Both the position numbers and the translations under genes were made by a program. The notes beneath the pieces are model-generated. The model was not told the origin of the DNA, searched no databases, and saw only the letters and a program-made list of their open reading frames with translations. A DNA stretch of 38,751 nucleotides, taken from Longilinea sp035560795 (lineage in GTDB: Bacteria > Chloroflexota > Anaerolineae > Anaerolineales > Anaerolineaceae). The stretch covers positions 1-38,751 of the forward strand of contig DATMYV010000019.1 in assembly GCA_035560795.1 (NCBI GenBank), written 5' to 3'. Shown here in pieces: positions 16,501 to 22,975 of the stretch (positions are counted from its first letter, which is position 1; the number at the start of each line of letters is the position of its first letter).

Positions 16501-16751
16501 CGGTGGTGGCTTGTGGGCAGTTTAAGAAAAACCGTCCGCGCCGGTGCATCTTCCAACGGCGTGCCGGAACCCACCCGGTCCCGAATCATGGCCGGCGGCA
16601 GGGAATAGGGATGTTCGCGGACTTTTATCCGCGTTGAGGGACGACGTTGTTGTGCCGGCGGCAGTTCCTCGGAGGTCTCAGCCCAAAATACCAGGCCCCC
16701 CGGGTCAGCCGAGCGTTGTGGCGGCTGCCAGTGTGCGTGTAAAACCCACAT
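13536..16751 (-). CDS. SNF2-family DEAD/DEAH-like DNA translocase
   Basis: A 1071-residue ATPase that probably translocates on double-stranded DNA. The N-terminal half (to about 520) looks like the bacterial SNF2-associated region (DUF3670-like). Motifs of the motor follow: LADDMGLGKTVQALSLL (near 595), LVVTSYALLR, ILDEAQNIKN (near 694), FRFALTGTPVENRLSELWS, then helicase lobe 2 with LIFTQFAEMG, LSLKAGGTGLNLT, and DQATDRTYRIGQ near 985. Full length suggests an active enzyme. It is followed at once by its SWIM partner. A perfect TATAAT about 140 bases upstream may be the promoter. Confidence 0.92.
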   Translation of the reverse strand: MWVLHAHWQPPQRSADPGGLVFWAETSEELPPAQQRRPSTRIKVREHPYSLPPAMIRDRVGSGTPLEDAPARTVFLKLPTSHHRPLPSPELNQDWELDLEQRPTLLAWTVAGLWLPLNKAFGVLANLPVENLADGYVLGQDTRYWRTVTNLVMEILAEQKFLPVLVEVDERRNIYHARWQPVLDGPRDGQRLAQLAGAMPPICRAEAELMETPGSETTRIAPRELLESFLNTMTDMLARSWGAAKARQIQPNSDDLLERWLHALFQEDARVNASPAQLEALERSLRAWRRNLEAAGTRTYRIAYRLEAPEIQPADPNEPAWELHYLLQSRDDPSLLLPADEVWRTGSSALVQLGRRFEQPQEKLLAGLGYTARIFPPILSSLQARQPVSLKLDTKTAYAFLREAAPLLEQAGFGLLAPPWWNQRDARLGVSLHLKPGKSLRTSAGKLGLDTLVRFEWKLSLGDTTLTREEFEALAALKMPLVQVRGQWVQLDTEQVEAAIHFWDKQRQTGEMSLVEAAQLALGGKSSAEGLEVDDVSAEGWVNDWLDQLQDQETLSELSQPASLRGELRPYQRYGFSWLAFFRRFGLGAVLADDMGLGKTVQALSLLAYEKESLGKLPGPVLLVCPTSVVTNWERETKRFTPGLKVLVHQGPERLRNSEFKNAAGAADLVVTSYALLRMDAELIQSLHWYGAILDEAQNIKNPAAKQTQAARKLDATFRFALTGTPVENRLSELWSIMQFLNPGFLGGQEAFRREFSVPIERFGDPDATERLRHLVSPFILRRLKSDPRVIQDLPEKIEMKDYCGLTEEQATLYEAVVKDTLKKVAESDGIERRGQVLTMLMQLKQVCNHPAQYLHQISPPRVVLPEIGSAEEGEFPLDHTTIPIQSGDGREIVRRSGKLVRLGELLEEIIAAGDHALIFTQFAEMGKLLAEVLPQMIGSPVLFLHGGTPPKVRDQMVRRFQEDEIAPKVFILSLKAGGTGLNLTRATHVFHFDRWWNPAVEDQATDRTYRIGQVHNVQVHKFITTGTLEERIDEMIESKKGLADAIIGGGEQWLTELSTDELKELVALRR

Positions 16752-16890
16752 AAATTGTTATCGGTCGGTTTCCTGAGGCATCAATATATGAATGTCCGGC
16801 TGGAAAAACATCCAACGCGGTGGACGAATAAAGTAGAAATAATGACAAGGATCAGCCAATAACGGCTGGATTTTGTAAAACAACACGGTT

Positions 16891-16896
16891 ATTATA
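16891..16896 (-). promoter_or_regulatory. Candidate -10 box for the SNF2-SWIM unit
   Basis: On the minus strand GGTATAATAA contains a perfect TATAAT in the 181-base gap between the FGase-like gene and the SNF2 gene. No good -35 is seen at 16-18 bp. The leader would be roughly 135 bases. Nothing else was recognised in the gap. Confidence 0.35.
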
Positions 16897-16932
16897 CCTG
16901 ATCTTTTGAATTCCAACAGAAAATTCAAACTG

Positions 16933-17655
16933 TCAATGCCTGCGAAAACGGACCAGTTCGCGTACGAGCGCTGCCAACATTTCAACCGTTCGTTCAATGG
17001 CAGCCGGATCGCCCTTAAAAGGGTCGCGCTCGCTCGCATCCGGTTGACGGCGCACAACCCGCAAGTAAGCGTTTAATTCGATTTGCGCAGCCGGGATTTG
17101 CAGTTTTTGTGAGACAAAACTCGTGATCGTTTCCTGGTTCTCCATGCCTGAGGCTGAAAAGGTATCATCCAAATCGAGACGTCTCAACCAGGGAGCATCC
17201 TCCTGAAAACCGAAGCGTTTCATCACCGATAAGATCAGCGGGCGTTCATGCGGGCAGCTGCGGCCGTAAAGGGTGCCCAATGCCAGCCCAAAATCACGGT
17301 AAGCAGCCGCTCCATGTAAATCCAATACAAATCGGATGCGGTTGCGTTGGATGACTTCCTGTAAATATCGCTTATAAGGTACGCCGGGATGAAAATTGGC
17401 ATCCGTATCGGAGCGGTAACGCAGGAAAAGCGCATGCGCTCCGGTCATCTCAGCCACCAGACGCGCCAAAGCCGCGGTGTAATCATCTTCCTGCTTGAGA
17501 ACCCCGCTGCGCAGGTGCGCCGCGCCGTGCGGGGCTGAAATCAGAATTGGGCGACGGCCAAACACATAGCCAAAATCCGGCTCATCATCCGGCGGAGCTG
17601 TTTTGTAATGAATGTCAGCTTCAAGCTCCACCAATCGATTGAGCAAGTCGGTCAT
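16933..17655 (-). CDS. N-formylglutamate amidohydrolase-like protein
   Basis: A 240-residue protein with features of the N-formylglutamate amidohydrolase (HutG/FGase) family: ILISAPHGAAHLR (about 37-49), KQEDDYTAALARLVAEMTG, and FVLDLHGAAAY, where the HG and DLH residues are likely metal ligands. The enzyme class hydrolyses N-formyl amino acids; several relatives act in other pathways, so the substrate is open. It lies downstream of the sdh-ABM genes on the same strand, with an 81-base gap that contains part of a direct repeat. No other histidine-degradation gene is nearby. Confidence 0.72.
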   Translation of the reverse strand: MTDLLNRLVELEADIHYKTAPPDDEPDFGYVFGRRPILISAPHGAAHLRSGVLKQEDDYTAALARLVAEMTGAHALFLRYRSDTDANFHPGVPYKRYLQEVIQRNRIRFVLDLHGAAAYRDFGLALGTLYGRSCPHERPLILSVMKRFGFQEDAPWLRRLDLDDTFSASGMENQETITSFVSQKLQIPAAQIELNAYLRVVRRQPDASERDPFKGDPAAIERTVEMLAALVRELVRFRRH

Positions 17656-17700
17656 AAGGTTCGTTCAAAGGGCAAGTCAGCCAGCAGGATCATTCCTATG

Positions 17701-17748
17701 TGGGGTTTATACACGGGTACCTGTGCTCGTGGGGTTTTATACACGGGT
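17701..17748. repeat. Direct repeat, one copy at the 3' end of the ABM gene
   Basis: TGGGGTTTATACACGGGT (17701-17718) recurs with one extra T at 17730-17748. The right copy contains the stop and last codons of the ABM protein. The left copy is noncoding. It looks like a local duplication of the gene's 3' end, with copies 29-30 bases apart. Confidence 0.7.
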
Positions 17749-18030
17749 GTAGTTTTCCACCACTCTAAAAGTCGTCCGCTCAGGCGTGCTGCCGGCATCG
17801 CAGAACATTTGCACGCAGGCATCCGTCAATTTTTCGCTGTGTGCCTGCTCGAATGCCTCCCGACTCCGCCAGATGGAAATAATCTGCCAACGCTGCGGTT
17901 CTTCATGAGCCTGGATGAGAAAAGTCTGCAGCAAACCCGGCGGGGTATGGCGTAATTCTCTTGCAAACCGTTCTTTTAAGATTTCGTCATTTTCCGCGGA
18001 GACCTGACCGGTAAGGATGGTGATCAACAT
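17737..18030 (-). CDS. Antibiotic-biosynthesis-monooxygenase (ABM) domain protein
   Basis: A 97-residue ferredoxin-like ABM-type protein. It begins MLITILTGQV and contains PGLLQTFLIQ and WQIISIWRSREAFEQAHSE, the strand-helix pattern of the family. Members act as small monooxygenases or heme-degrading or stress proteins; the active-site type cannot be told here. The ATG at 18030 is chosen over a much longer frame because AAAGGAGGTG sits directly upstream. It follows sdhB by 67 bases on the same strand and may be transcribed with the sdh operon. Its 3' end lies in a direct repeat. Confidence 0.75.
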   Translation of the reverse strand: MLITILTGQVSAENDEILKERFARELRHTPPGLLQTFLIQAHEEPQRWQIISIWRSREAFEQAHSEKLTDACVQMFCDAGSTPERTTFRVVENYTRV

Positions 18031-18097
18031 GGCACACCTCCTTTCAGGTTTATCGAGCGCAACTTTCCAGTGCGCTCCTGCCAATTCCATTGTACTG

Positions 18098-18808
18098 CTA
18101 ATCGAGCTTGCCTGTCTGTATCGCCCGCTTGACTTCGCCGATGGCTTGCGTAATTTTGATCTCGCGCGGACAGGCTTCCGTACAATTGAAAGCCGTGCGG
18201 CAGCGCCATACACCCATTTGCTCGTTTAGAATTTTCAAACGCTGCTCTGCGCCCTGATCGCGCGAATCATAAATAAATCGGTGGGCATTGACGATGGCGG
18301 CTGGGCCAACATACTCGCTGTTTGCCCAGTAGGAAGGGCAGGAGGTCGTACAGGCTGCACACAGGATGCACTTGGTGGTGTCATCGAAACGTTCGCGGTC
18401 AGCGGGACTCTGCAGGCGTTCCTTACCGTCAGCAGGGAGAGGGTCGTCATTAATCAGGTAGGGCAATACCGATTTGTAGTGATCGAAAAACGGTTCCATA
18501 TCCACGATCAGGTCTTTGACAACCCGCAGTCCCAAGAGGGGTTCGATGGTGATCTCGCTCACATCCAGGTCGCGTAAGAGCACTTTGCAGGCCAGATAAT
18601 TGCGTCCATTGATGCGCATGGCATCCGAGCCGCACACGCCATGCGCACACGAACGCCGGAAAGCCAGGGTGCCATCCTGCTCGCCGCGAATCTGCTCCAG
18701 GACGTCCAACACGCGATCGGTCGGTTCGGCTTCCACCTCGAAGGTGGTGTAATGAGGTTTTGTATCCTGTTCAGGTTGGAAGCGGTAAATTCTCAATTTG
18801 TAATGCAT
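18098..18808 (-). CDS. sdhB: Succinate dehydrogenase iron-sulfur subunit
   Basis: The 236-residue electron-transfer subunit that links FAD to quinone. The N-terminal 2Fe-2S site is C54-AHGV-C59-GS-D62 with C74; the Asp in place of a third Cys matches E. coli SdhB. The C-terminal clusters are carried by CILCAACTTSCPSYW and CRTAFNCTEACPREIKIT, for the 4Fe-4S and 3Fe-4S centres. Order and strand (C-D-A-B) show a complete sdh operon. Only 15 bases separate it from sdhA. Confidence 0.95.
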   Translation of the reverse strand: MHYKLRIYRFQPEQDTKPHYTTFEVEAEPTDRVLDVLEQIRGEQDGTLAFRRSCAHGVCGSDAMRINGRNYLACKVLLRDLDVSEITIEPLLGLRVVKDLIVDMEPFFDHYKSVLPYLINDDPLPADGKERLQSPADRERFDDTTKCILCAACTTSCPSYWANSEYVGPAAIVNAHRFIYDSRDQGAEQRLKILNEQMGVWRCRTAFNCTEACPREIKITQAIGEVKRAIQTGKLD

Positions 18809-18823
18809 GGCCGACTCCTTGGC

Positions 18824-20614
18824 TCAGTACACGCGTTCTTTGGGAGCATAATTGGTGATGACCACCGGTTTGTAGCCCAGCCGGACCTCCTGACCATCCA
18901 ACCAGGCCAGGCTGTGCTTCAACCAGTTCACATCATCGCGCTGCGGGAAATCTTCGCGGGCATGCCCGCCGCGGCTCTCGGTGCGGGCTTCAGCAGCCAG
19001 CGCCGTTACCAGCGCCAGATCGAGCATGTTGCTCAATTCCCAGGTGTTCAGCAAATCCATATTGAAAATCTTGCCGCTGTCAGTCACCCGGACATGCTTG
19101 AAACGTTCGCTTAACTCTTTTACTTTTTCAACGGCAGCGTGCAACCCCTCAGCCGTACGGAACACGCCCACATCGTCAAACATTACCTTCTTCAGCTCCC
19201 GTCCGATCGTGACGGCTTTTTCGCTGCCGTCGCCGCTGGTCAACTTTTCGATCTGCTGGCGCGCCAGGCCGGTCGGATCCTGCGGCAACGATTGGAAATC
19301 GACCCCGGCGGCATATTCAGCCGCCTGGATGCCGGCGTGCTTGCCGAAGACAATCAGATCGACCAGCGAATTGGTGCCCAGTCGGTTGGCGCCGTGCACC
19401 GAAACGCAGGCGCACTCGCCGGCTGCGTACAAACCGGGTAAAACCGTCCCCTGATCGTCAATCACCACTTCGCCCAGCTTGTTGGTGGGAATGCCGCCCA
19501 TGGCATAATGCGCGGTCGGTTGAATGGGGATCGGTTCCTTGACCGGATCGACGCCCAGGTAGGTTACGCAAAAATCGGTGATATCCGGGATTTTGCTTAA
19601 GATTTCCTGCGCGGTCACCCGGTAAGGCGTACCATCCGGGCGGGTCCGTCCGTCAAGTTCGGCGTATTTATTGACCGTTTCAGGCCGCACATCCAACAGC
19701 ATGTAATGATCATTTACACCCTTGCCGGCTTTCATTTCCAGATAGATCGATCGGCTGATCACATCGCGCGATGCCAGGTCTTTGATGTGCGGGGCGTACC
19801 GCTCCATAAAGCGCTCGCCGTCCTTGTTCAACAAAATGCCGCCTTCGCCGCGCACTGCTTCGGTGATCAGAATACCCAGTTTATAAATACCAGTCGGGTG
19901 AAACTGGAAAAACTCCATGTCTTCCGCCGGGATACCCCGCCGCATGGTCACCGCTACACCGTCGCCGGTATAGGAATAGGCATTGGAGGTAATTTCCCAC
20001 AGGCGTCCGTGCCCGCCGGTTGCGAATATCACGGCCTTAGCCTGAAAGACATGCATTTCGCCGGTGGCAATTTCAACCGCCACCACGCCGGCGGTGCGGC
20101 CATTCTCGATCAGAAGATCCAGCACCTGGTATTCGTCGAAAAACAGGGTGTTGTTCTTGATGCACTGCTGGAAGAGTGTTTGCAGGATCATATGCCCGGT
20201 GCGGTCGGCCGCGTAGCATGATCGGCGCACCGGTTTGCCGGTGACGTTGTTGGTGTGCCCGCCAAAGGGGCGCTGGGCAATGCGTCCGTCCGCCGTGCGT
20301 GAGAACGGCAAGCCGAAGTGTTCCAGGTCGTAAACCGACTGGACCGCCTCGCGGCACATGAATTCAATGGCATCCTGGTCGCCCAGGTAATCGGAGCCTT
20401 TGACCGTATCAAAAGCATGCCACTCCCAGTGGTCTTCCTCCAGGTTGCCCAGAGCAGCGCCGATGCCGCCCTGTGCTGCCCCGGTATGCGACCGGATGGG
20501 GTAAAGCTTGCTCAAAACTGCGGTCTTTGCGTTGCGTGATGCGTACAATGCCGCCATCAGCCCGGCACCGCCTGCGCCGACGATGACCACATCGAAGGTA
20601 TGCGTTTGCGTCAT
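18824..20614 (-). CDS. sdhA: Succinate dehydrogenase flavoprotein subunit
   Basis: The 596-residue catalytic subunit that oxidises succinate to fumarate. It opens with the FAD-binding FDVVIVGAGGAGLMAALYAS. The covalent-FAD histidine is H43 in RSHTGAAQGGIGAALG. FQFHPTGIY, TEAVRGEGGILLN and HGANRLGTNSLVDLIVFG follow, as in SdhA/FrdA. The direction of the reaction in vivo cannot be read from the sequence. A 19-base gap separates it from sdhD. Confidence 0.96.
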   Translation of the reverse strand: MTQTHTFDVVIVGAGGAGLMAALYASRNAKTAVLSKLYPIRSHTGAAQGGIGAALGNLEEDHWEWHAFDTVKGSDYLGDQDAIEFMCREAVQSVYDLEHFGLPFSRTADGRIAQRPFGGHTNNVTGKPVRRSCYAADRTGHMILQTLFQQCIKNNTLFFDEYQVLDLLIENGRTAGVVAVEIATGEMHVFQAKAVIFATGGHGRLWEITSNAYSYTGDGVAVTMRRGIPAEDMEFFQFHPTGIYKLGILITEAVRGEGGILLNKDGERFMERYAPHIKDLASRDVISRSIYLEMKAGKGVNDHYMLLDVRPETVNKYAELDGRTRPDGTPYRVTAQEILSKIPDITDFCVTYLGVDPVKEPIPIQPTAHYAMGGIPTNKLGEVVIDDQGTVLPGLYAAGECACVSVHGANRLGTNSLVDLIVFGKHAGIQAAEYAAGVDFQSLPQDPTGLARQQIEKLTSGDGSEKAVTIGRELKKVMFDDVGVFRTAEGLHAAVEKVKELSERFKHVRVTDSGKIFNMDLLNTWELSNMLDLALVTALAAEARTESRGGHAREDFPQRDDVNWLKHSLAWLDGQEVRLGYKPVVITNYAPKERVY

Positions 20615-20633
20615 GGTTGTCTCCTGTGGCTTC

Positions 20634-21029
20634 TTACAGCGGGAATTGCTGGTTGACGCCTGCGATCAGCGCGATGAAACCGATCACGGTGACCGCGAGC
20701 CAGAAAATGAACAGCCCCCAGTTCAAAATCATGCGGCCAGTTGGGGTATGGATAAAATCGTTCAAAACCTGACGCAGGCCGTTCACGCCGTGCGCGAAGG
20801 CGAATGCCAAAAGCAATCCATCATAAATGCGCCAGCCGATATTGGCCCAGCGCTCGGCTACATAACTGATATCCATATTATGCACGCCAACCACAACATC
20901 CTGCAAAATCACGTGGCCCCACACCAGTGGAATGAGTAAGAAAGCACTGTAGCGCATCCACTTCCAGGCAATGGTTTCGTAATTGGCAGGAGTTTTTACA
21001 CTGCGAATTGTGCGAGTTGTGGCAGTCAC
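20634..21029 (-). CDS. sdhD: Succinate dehydrogenase membrane anchor subunit D
   Basis: A 131-residue hydrophobic subunit with three predicted membrane helices (about 25-47, 70-92, 103-126). LIPLVWGHVILQD and LLAFAFAHGVNGLR carry candidate heme-ligand histidines. The HGVNGLR motif also appears in SdhC, reflecting common ancestry of the two anchors. It binds quinone and, probably, b-type heme together with SdhC. It lies 9 bases after sdhC and is part of the operon. Confidence 0.85.
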   Translation of the reverse strand: MTATTRTIRSVKTPANYETIAWKWMRYSAFLLIPLVWGHVILQDVVVGVHNMDISYVAERWANIGWRIYDGLLLAFAFAHGVNGLRQVLNDFIHTPTGRMILNWGLFIFWLAVTVIGFIALIAGVNQQFPL

Positions 21030-21038
21030 GTTTGCCTC

Positions 21039-21458
21039 CTATCCGCCGAAGAGCCCGAAATTATGGACCAACAGGTTGCGCACCATGATGAAGGTGGCTG
21101 GCAGCCACAAAACCAAAGCAATGATCAACGTGGTGCGCGTCCAGTTGCGCTGCTTTGCAATCGTCCAGGCGGCAGGCTTGAACATATCAACATAGGCTAT
21201 ACGCAGACCATTCACGCCGTGGAAAAAGACGCAAAACACCAGGCCGATTTCGCCGATCCCAAACAACGTGGATTGGTAGAGTTTAATAGCCTCCATGAAG
21301 AGACCCGGCGCCAGGTAAACAAAGGCAATATCGAGAATGTGAATCGTCAGGAAGAGACCGGTGCCCAACCCGGTGATGCGGTGCAGGAGAAAATTCCAAT
21401 GCCCCTCTCTCCCGCGGTAACCGACGTAGCCGGTCAGGGTCGTTTTGAGGGCAGCCAT
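21039..21458 (-). CDS. sdhC: Succinate dehydrogenase cytochrome b subunit C
   Basis: A 139-residue anchor subunit with three predicted helices. The family signature HRITGLGTGLFLTIHILD is present near residue 26, and FFHGVNGLRIAYVDM near 90. The ATG at 21458 is chosen over a 53-residue longer frame because GGAGGTGATCC lies just upstream and the shorter form matches the family. It is the first gene of the sdhCDAB operon and is divergent from tRNA-Gly. No clear -10/-35 pair for the operon was found in the 240-base divergent gap. Confidence 0.9.
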   Translation of the reverse strand: MAALKTTLTGYVGYRGREGHWNFLLHRITGLGTGLFLTIHILDIAFVYLAPGLFMEAIKLYQSTLFGIGEIGLVFCVFFHGVNGLRIAYVDMFKPAAWTIAKQRNWTRTTLIIALVLWLPATFIMVRNLLVHNFGLFGG

Positions 21459-21649
21459 ATGGATCACCTCCGTAATGATTGGGAATTGAATTAGATTGAT
21501 CAATATTGTAGCATTCATATCCGATATTGGGAAATCAAATCGAGAATGTACCAAATTGCCTGCACCTCCCTGCCGGATTCGATCGGAACATTCAAGTGCT
21601 AAAATCGTCATTGACAATCGTCAGAAACCCGATTCTTCTTTTGAAAGGG

Positions 21650-21678
21650 TTGACGCAGTAAAAATCGCGTGCTATACT
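21650..21678 (+). promoter_or_regulatory. Sigma-70-type promoter of tRNA-Gly
   Basis: TTGACG (21650-21655) and TATACT (21673-21678) with a 17-bp spacer, about 23 bases before the tRNA. A GC-rich stretch after the -10 is compatible with stringent-type control, but that is inference. Confidence 0.85.
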
Positions 21679-21701
21679 TCGTGCACACTGGAAACAGTGA
21701 T

Positions 21702-21774
21702 GCGGGCGTGGTTCAGTTGGTAGAATGTCTCCTTGCCAAGGAGAAGGTCGTGGGTTCGAGTCCCATCGCCCGCT
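21702..21774 (+). tRNA. tRNA-Gly (anticodon GCC)
   Basis: Acceptor GCGGGCG pairs with CGCCCGC. The anticodon arm TCTCC-TTGCCAA-GGAGA gives anticodon GCC. The T arm is GTGGG-TTCGAGT-CCCAT. The length is 73 nt with discriminator T, and CCA is not encoded. Confidence 0.96.
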
Positions 21775-21777
21775 CAA

Positions 21778-21806
21778 AGCCCTCCCACCGGGGGGCATTT
21801 TTCTTT
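21778..21806 (+). terminator. Terminator of tRNA-Gly
   Basis: GCCCTCCC and GGGGGGC form a stem with a short loop, followed by ATTTTTCTTT. It separates the tRNA-Gly unit from the tRNA-Cys promoter that follows. Confidence 0.75.
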
Positions 21807-21838
21807 AACAATCCAGGGAAGCGGTCAGACCTATTTCC

Positions 21839-21867
21839 TTGACCAATCGTCTGAACTTTGTTAAAAT
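21839..21867 (+). promoter_or_regulatory. Sigma-70-type promoter of tRNA-Cys
   Basis: TTGACC (21839-21844) and TAAAAT (21862-21867) are 17 bp apart, 17 bases before the tRNA. So tRNA-Cys and the repeat array behind it have their own strong promoter. Confidence 0.82.
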
Positions 21868-21884
21868 CCTGCTACCAATCGAAC

Positions 21885-21955
21885 GGCGACGTGGCCAAGT
21901 GGCAAGGCAAGGGTCTGCAAAACCCTGATCATGGGTTCAAATCCCATCGTCGCCT
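21885..21955 (+). tRNA. tRNA-Cys (anticodon GCA)
   Basis: Acceptor GGCGACG pairs with CGTCGCC. The anticodon arm AGGGT-CTGCAAA-ACCCT gives anticodon GCA. The T arm is ATGGG-TTCAAAT-CCCAT. The length is 71 nt, with no encoded CCA. The last 29 nt (from 21927) are the parent of three modified copies in the array downstream. Confidence 0.96.
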
Positions 21956-21968
21956 CTTTACAGCAAAG

Positions 21969-21989
21969 AGCCCCTTGTGGGGCTTTTTT
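21969..21989 (+). terminator. First terminator behind tRNA-Cys
   Basis: AGCCCC (21969-21974), loop TTGT, GGGGCT (21979-21984), then a run of six T. This is a near-ideal intrinsic terminator, yet three more repeat units with terminators follow. Confidence 0.88.
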
Positions 21990-22052
21990 GTTGATCATGG
22001 GTTTACCATCGAGGTACAGGCAGCTCCCATCGTCGCCTCTGTTCAAATCAAA

Positions 22053-22075
22053 AGCCCTTAAACGGGGCTTTTTTT
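22053..22075 (+). terminator. Terminator of array unit 1
   Basis: AGCCC (22053-22057) pairs with GGGCT (22065-22069) around a 7-base loop, followed by seven T. Confidence 0.8.
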
Positions 22076-22136
22076 GTTGATCATAGGTTTACCATCGAGG
22101 TATTGGCAAATCCCATCGTCGCCTCAAGTAAAAAGA

Positions 22137-22157
22137 AGCCCTCTAAGGGGCTTTTTT
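22137..22157 (+). terminator. Terminator of array unit 2
   Basis: AGCCCT (22137-22142) pairs with GGGGCT (22147-22152), closing with a T-G wobble around loop CTAA, followed by a T run. Confidence 0.8.
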
Positions 22158-22219
22158 GTTGATCGTAGGTTTACCATCGAGGTACAGGCAGCTCCCATCC
22201 TCCCCTCTACAAATCAAAG

Positions 22220-22241
22220 AGCCCTCAAGCAGGGCTTTATT
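22220..22241 (+). terminator. Terminator of array unit 3, touching the GNAT stop codon
   Basis: AGCCCT (22220-22225) pairs with AGGGCT (22231-22236) around CAAGC, followed by TTATT. The tail overlaps the stop codon of the convergent acetyltransferase gene, so the hairpin may serve both strands. Confidence 0.7.
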
Positions 22242-22740
22242 CCAACAATTTTGCCATGAAATACTGATCAATATAGCCGCCATCGACGAATAAATCGTCG
22301 CGCTTCACACCCTCCACCTCGTACCCCATGCGTTGATACAGCAAAATTCCCCGCTGGTTATGCGTCATTACCGTAAGTTCCAGGCGGTGGATACCTAAAC
22401 CCGTTGCCCATTCTTCCAGAGCCATAAACAACCGTTTGCCTATTCCCTGACCGCTGTAGTTTTGCAGAACGCCAATGACGATGTGGACTGTTTTCCAGTT
22501 ACGCCGGTAATCGCCGCCGATGCCGGCAATGTAACCCACCAATTTGCCGTCTGCCTCAGCCATAATGATGGTTTTATTGGCACTTGCCACGATAGCCCGG
22601 ATGCGTTCGCGTTGTTCCTCGATGGTGGTAGTACGCTCGCCAGGTTCTAAAAGCATGAAGTGGGTTTCTTCATCCAATTGACGGCACAAAGTAAGGTATT
22701 GTTCAGCATCCTGTTCCTGGATGGTGCGCAATTCAGCCAT
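22237..22740 (-). CDS. GNAT-family N-acetyltransferase
   Basis: A 167-residue acetyl-CoA-dependent transferase. Acetyl-CoA-binding motif A is IGVLQNYSGQGIGKRLFMAL (Q93, G97, G99, G101). The N-terminus TIQEQDAEQYLTLCRQLDEE, and LYQRMGYEVEGVKRDDLFVD near the C-terminus, resemble RimI/RimL and phosphinothricin-type members. The acceptor substrate is not predictable. A purine-rich AAAGGA precedes the ATG. It converges on the tRNA-Cys array, its stop codon overlapping the tail of the last terminator there. Confidence 0.88.
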   Translation of the reverse strand: MAELRTIQEQDAEQYLTLCRQLDEETHFMLLEPGERTTTIEEQRERIRAIVASANKTIIMAEADGKLVGYIAGIGGDYRRNWKTVHIVIGVLQNYSGQGIGKRLFMALEEWATGLGIHRLELTVMTHNQRGILLYQRMGYEVEGVKRDDLFVDGGYIDQYFMAKLLE

Positions 22741-22901
22741 AGTGGTCCTTTCAGGGGATCTTGCTTCCTATTCCGAAGCGCTGACAATCCGCCTTTACCG
22801 AACATTTTACAACAGGAAACAAATTAATTTAACCATTTTCCTGCCATTTAATATAGGCGTGGCACTACCGTCTAGTTATTGATCTGTTTTTCTGAGTAAC
22901 G

Positions 22902-22935
22902 GAAACCGCCAGGATGTCCGGGTCCTGGCGGTTTC
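22902..22935. terminator. 13-bp perfect hairpin between minus-strand genes
   Basis: GAAACCGCCAGGA (22902-22914) and TCCTGGCGGTTTC (22923-22935) form a perfect stem with an 8-base loop, downstream of the ParB-like gene. The T-tract on the minus side is weak. The rest of the 235-base gap (22741-22975) is AT-rich, with nothing recognised. Confidence 0.6.
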
Positions 22936-22975
22936 TCTTACCTGTAATCCTATTCCCAACCCACCCAGAGGAGAG

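Larger units (their letters stand above)
21993..22207 (+). repeat. Tandem array of three tRNA-Cys 3'-end-derived repeats
   Basis: Three 47-nt elements lie at 21993-22039, 22079-22125 and 22161-22207 (periods 86 and 82). Each begins GATCATGGGTTT or a variant, matching the tRNA from its variable region. Each ends CCCATCGTCGCCTC (last copy CCCATCCTCCCCTC), matching the T arm and acceptor end. A 17-nt insertion replaces the normal T loop. Each is followed by its own hairpin terminator. The first copy is closest to the tRNA and the last is the most diverged. No open frame explains them. The layout resembles the tyrT-associated rtT repeats of E. coli, which also contain tRNA 3' ends. Confidence 0.9.

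Noticed and set aside
21993..22207. Reading the tRNA-Cys array as a CRISPR
   Set aside because: There are only three units, the repeats diverge, the spacers are terminators, and no cas genes are present.
21927..22207. Reading the tRNA-Cys tails as scars of integrated elements
   Set aside because: Units of 82-86 nt with conserved terminators are too small and too alike for remnants of separate integrations. Tandem duplication is simpler, though an att origin for the first copy cannot be excluded.
21858..22259. Plus-strand frames across tRNA-Cys and its repeats
   Set aside because: They read through the tRNA and terminators; their similarity to one another comes from the DNA repeat. No ribosome sites.
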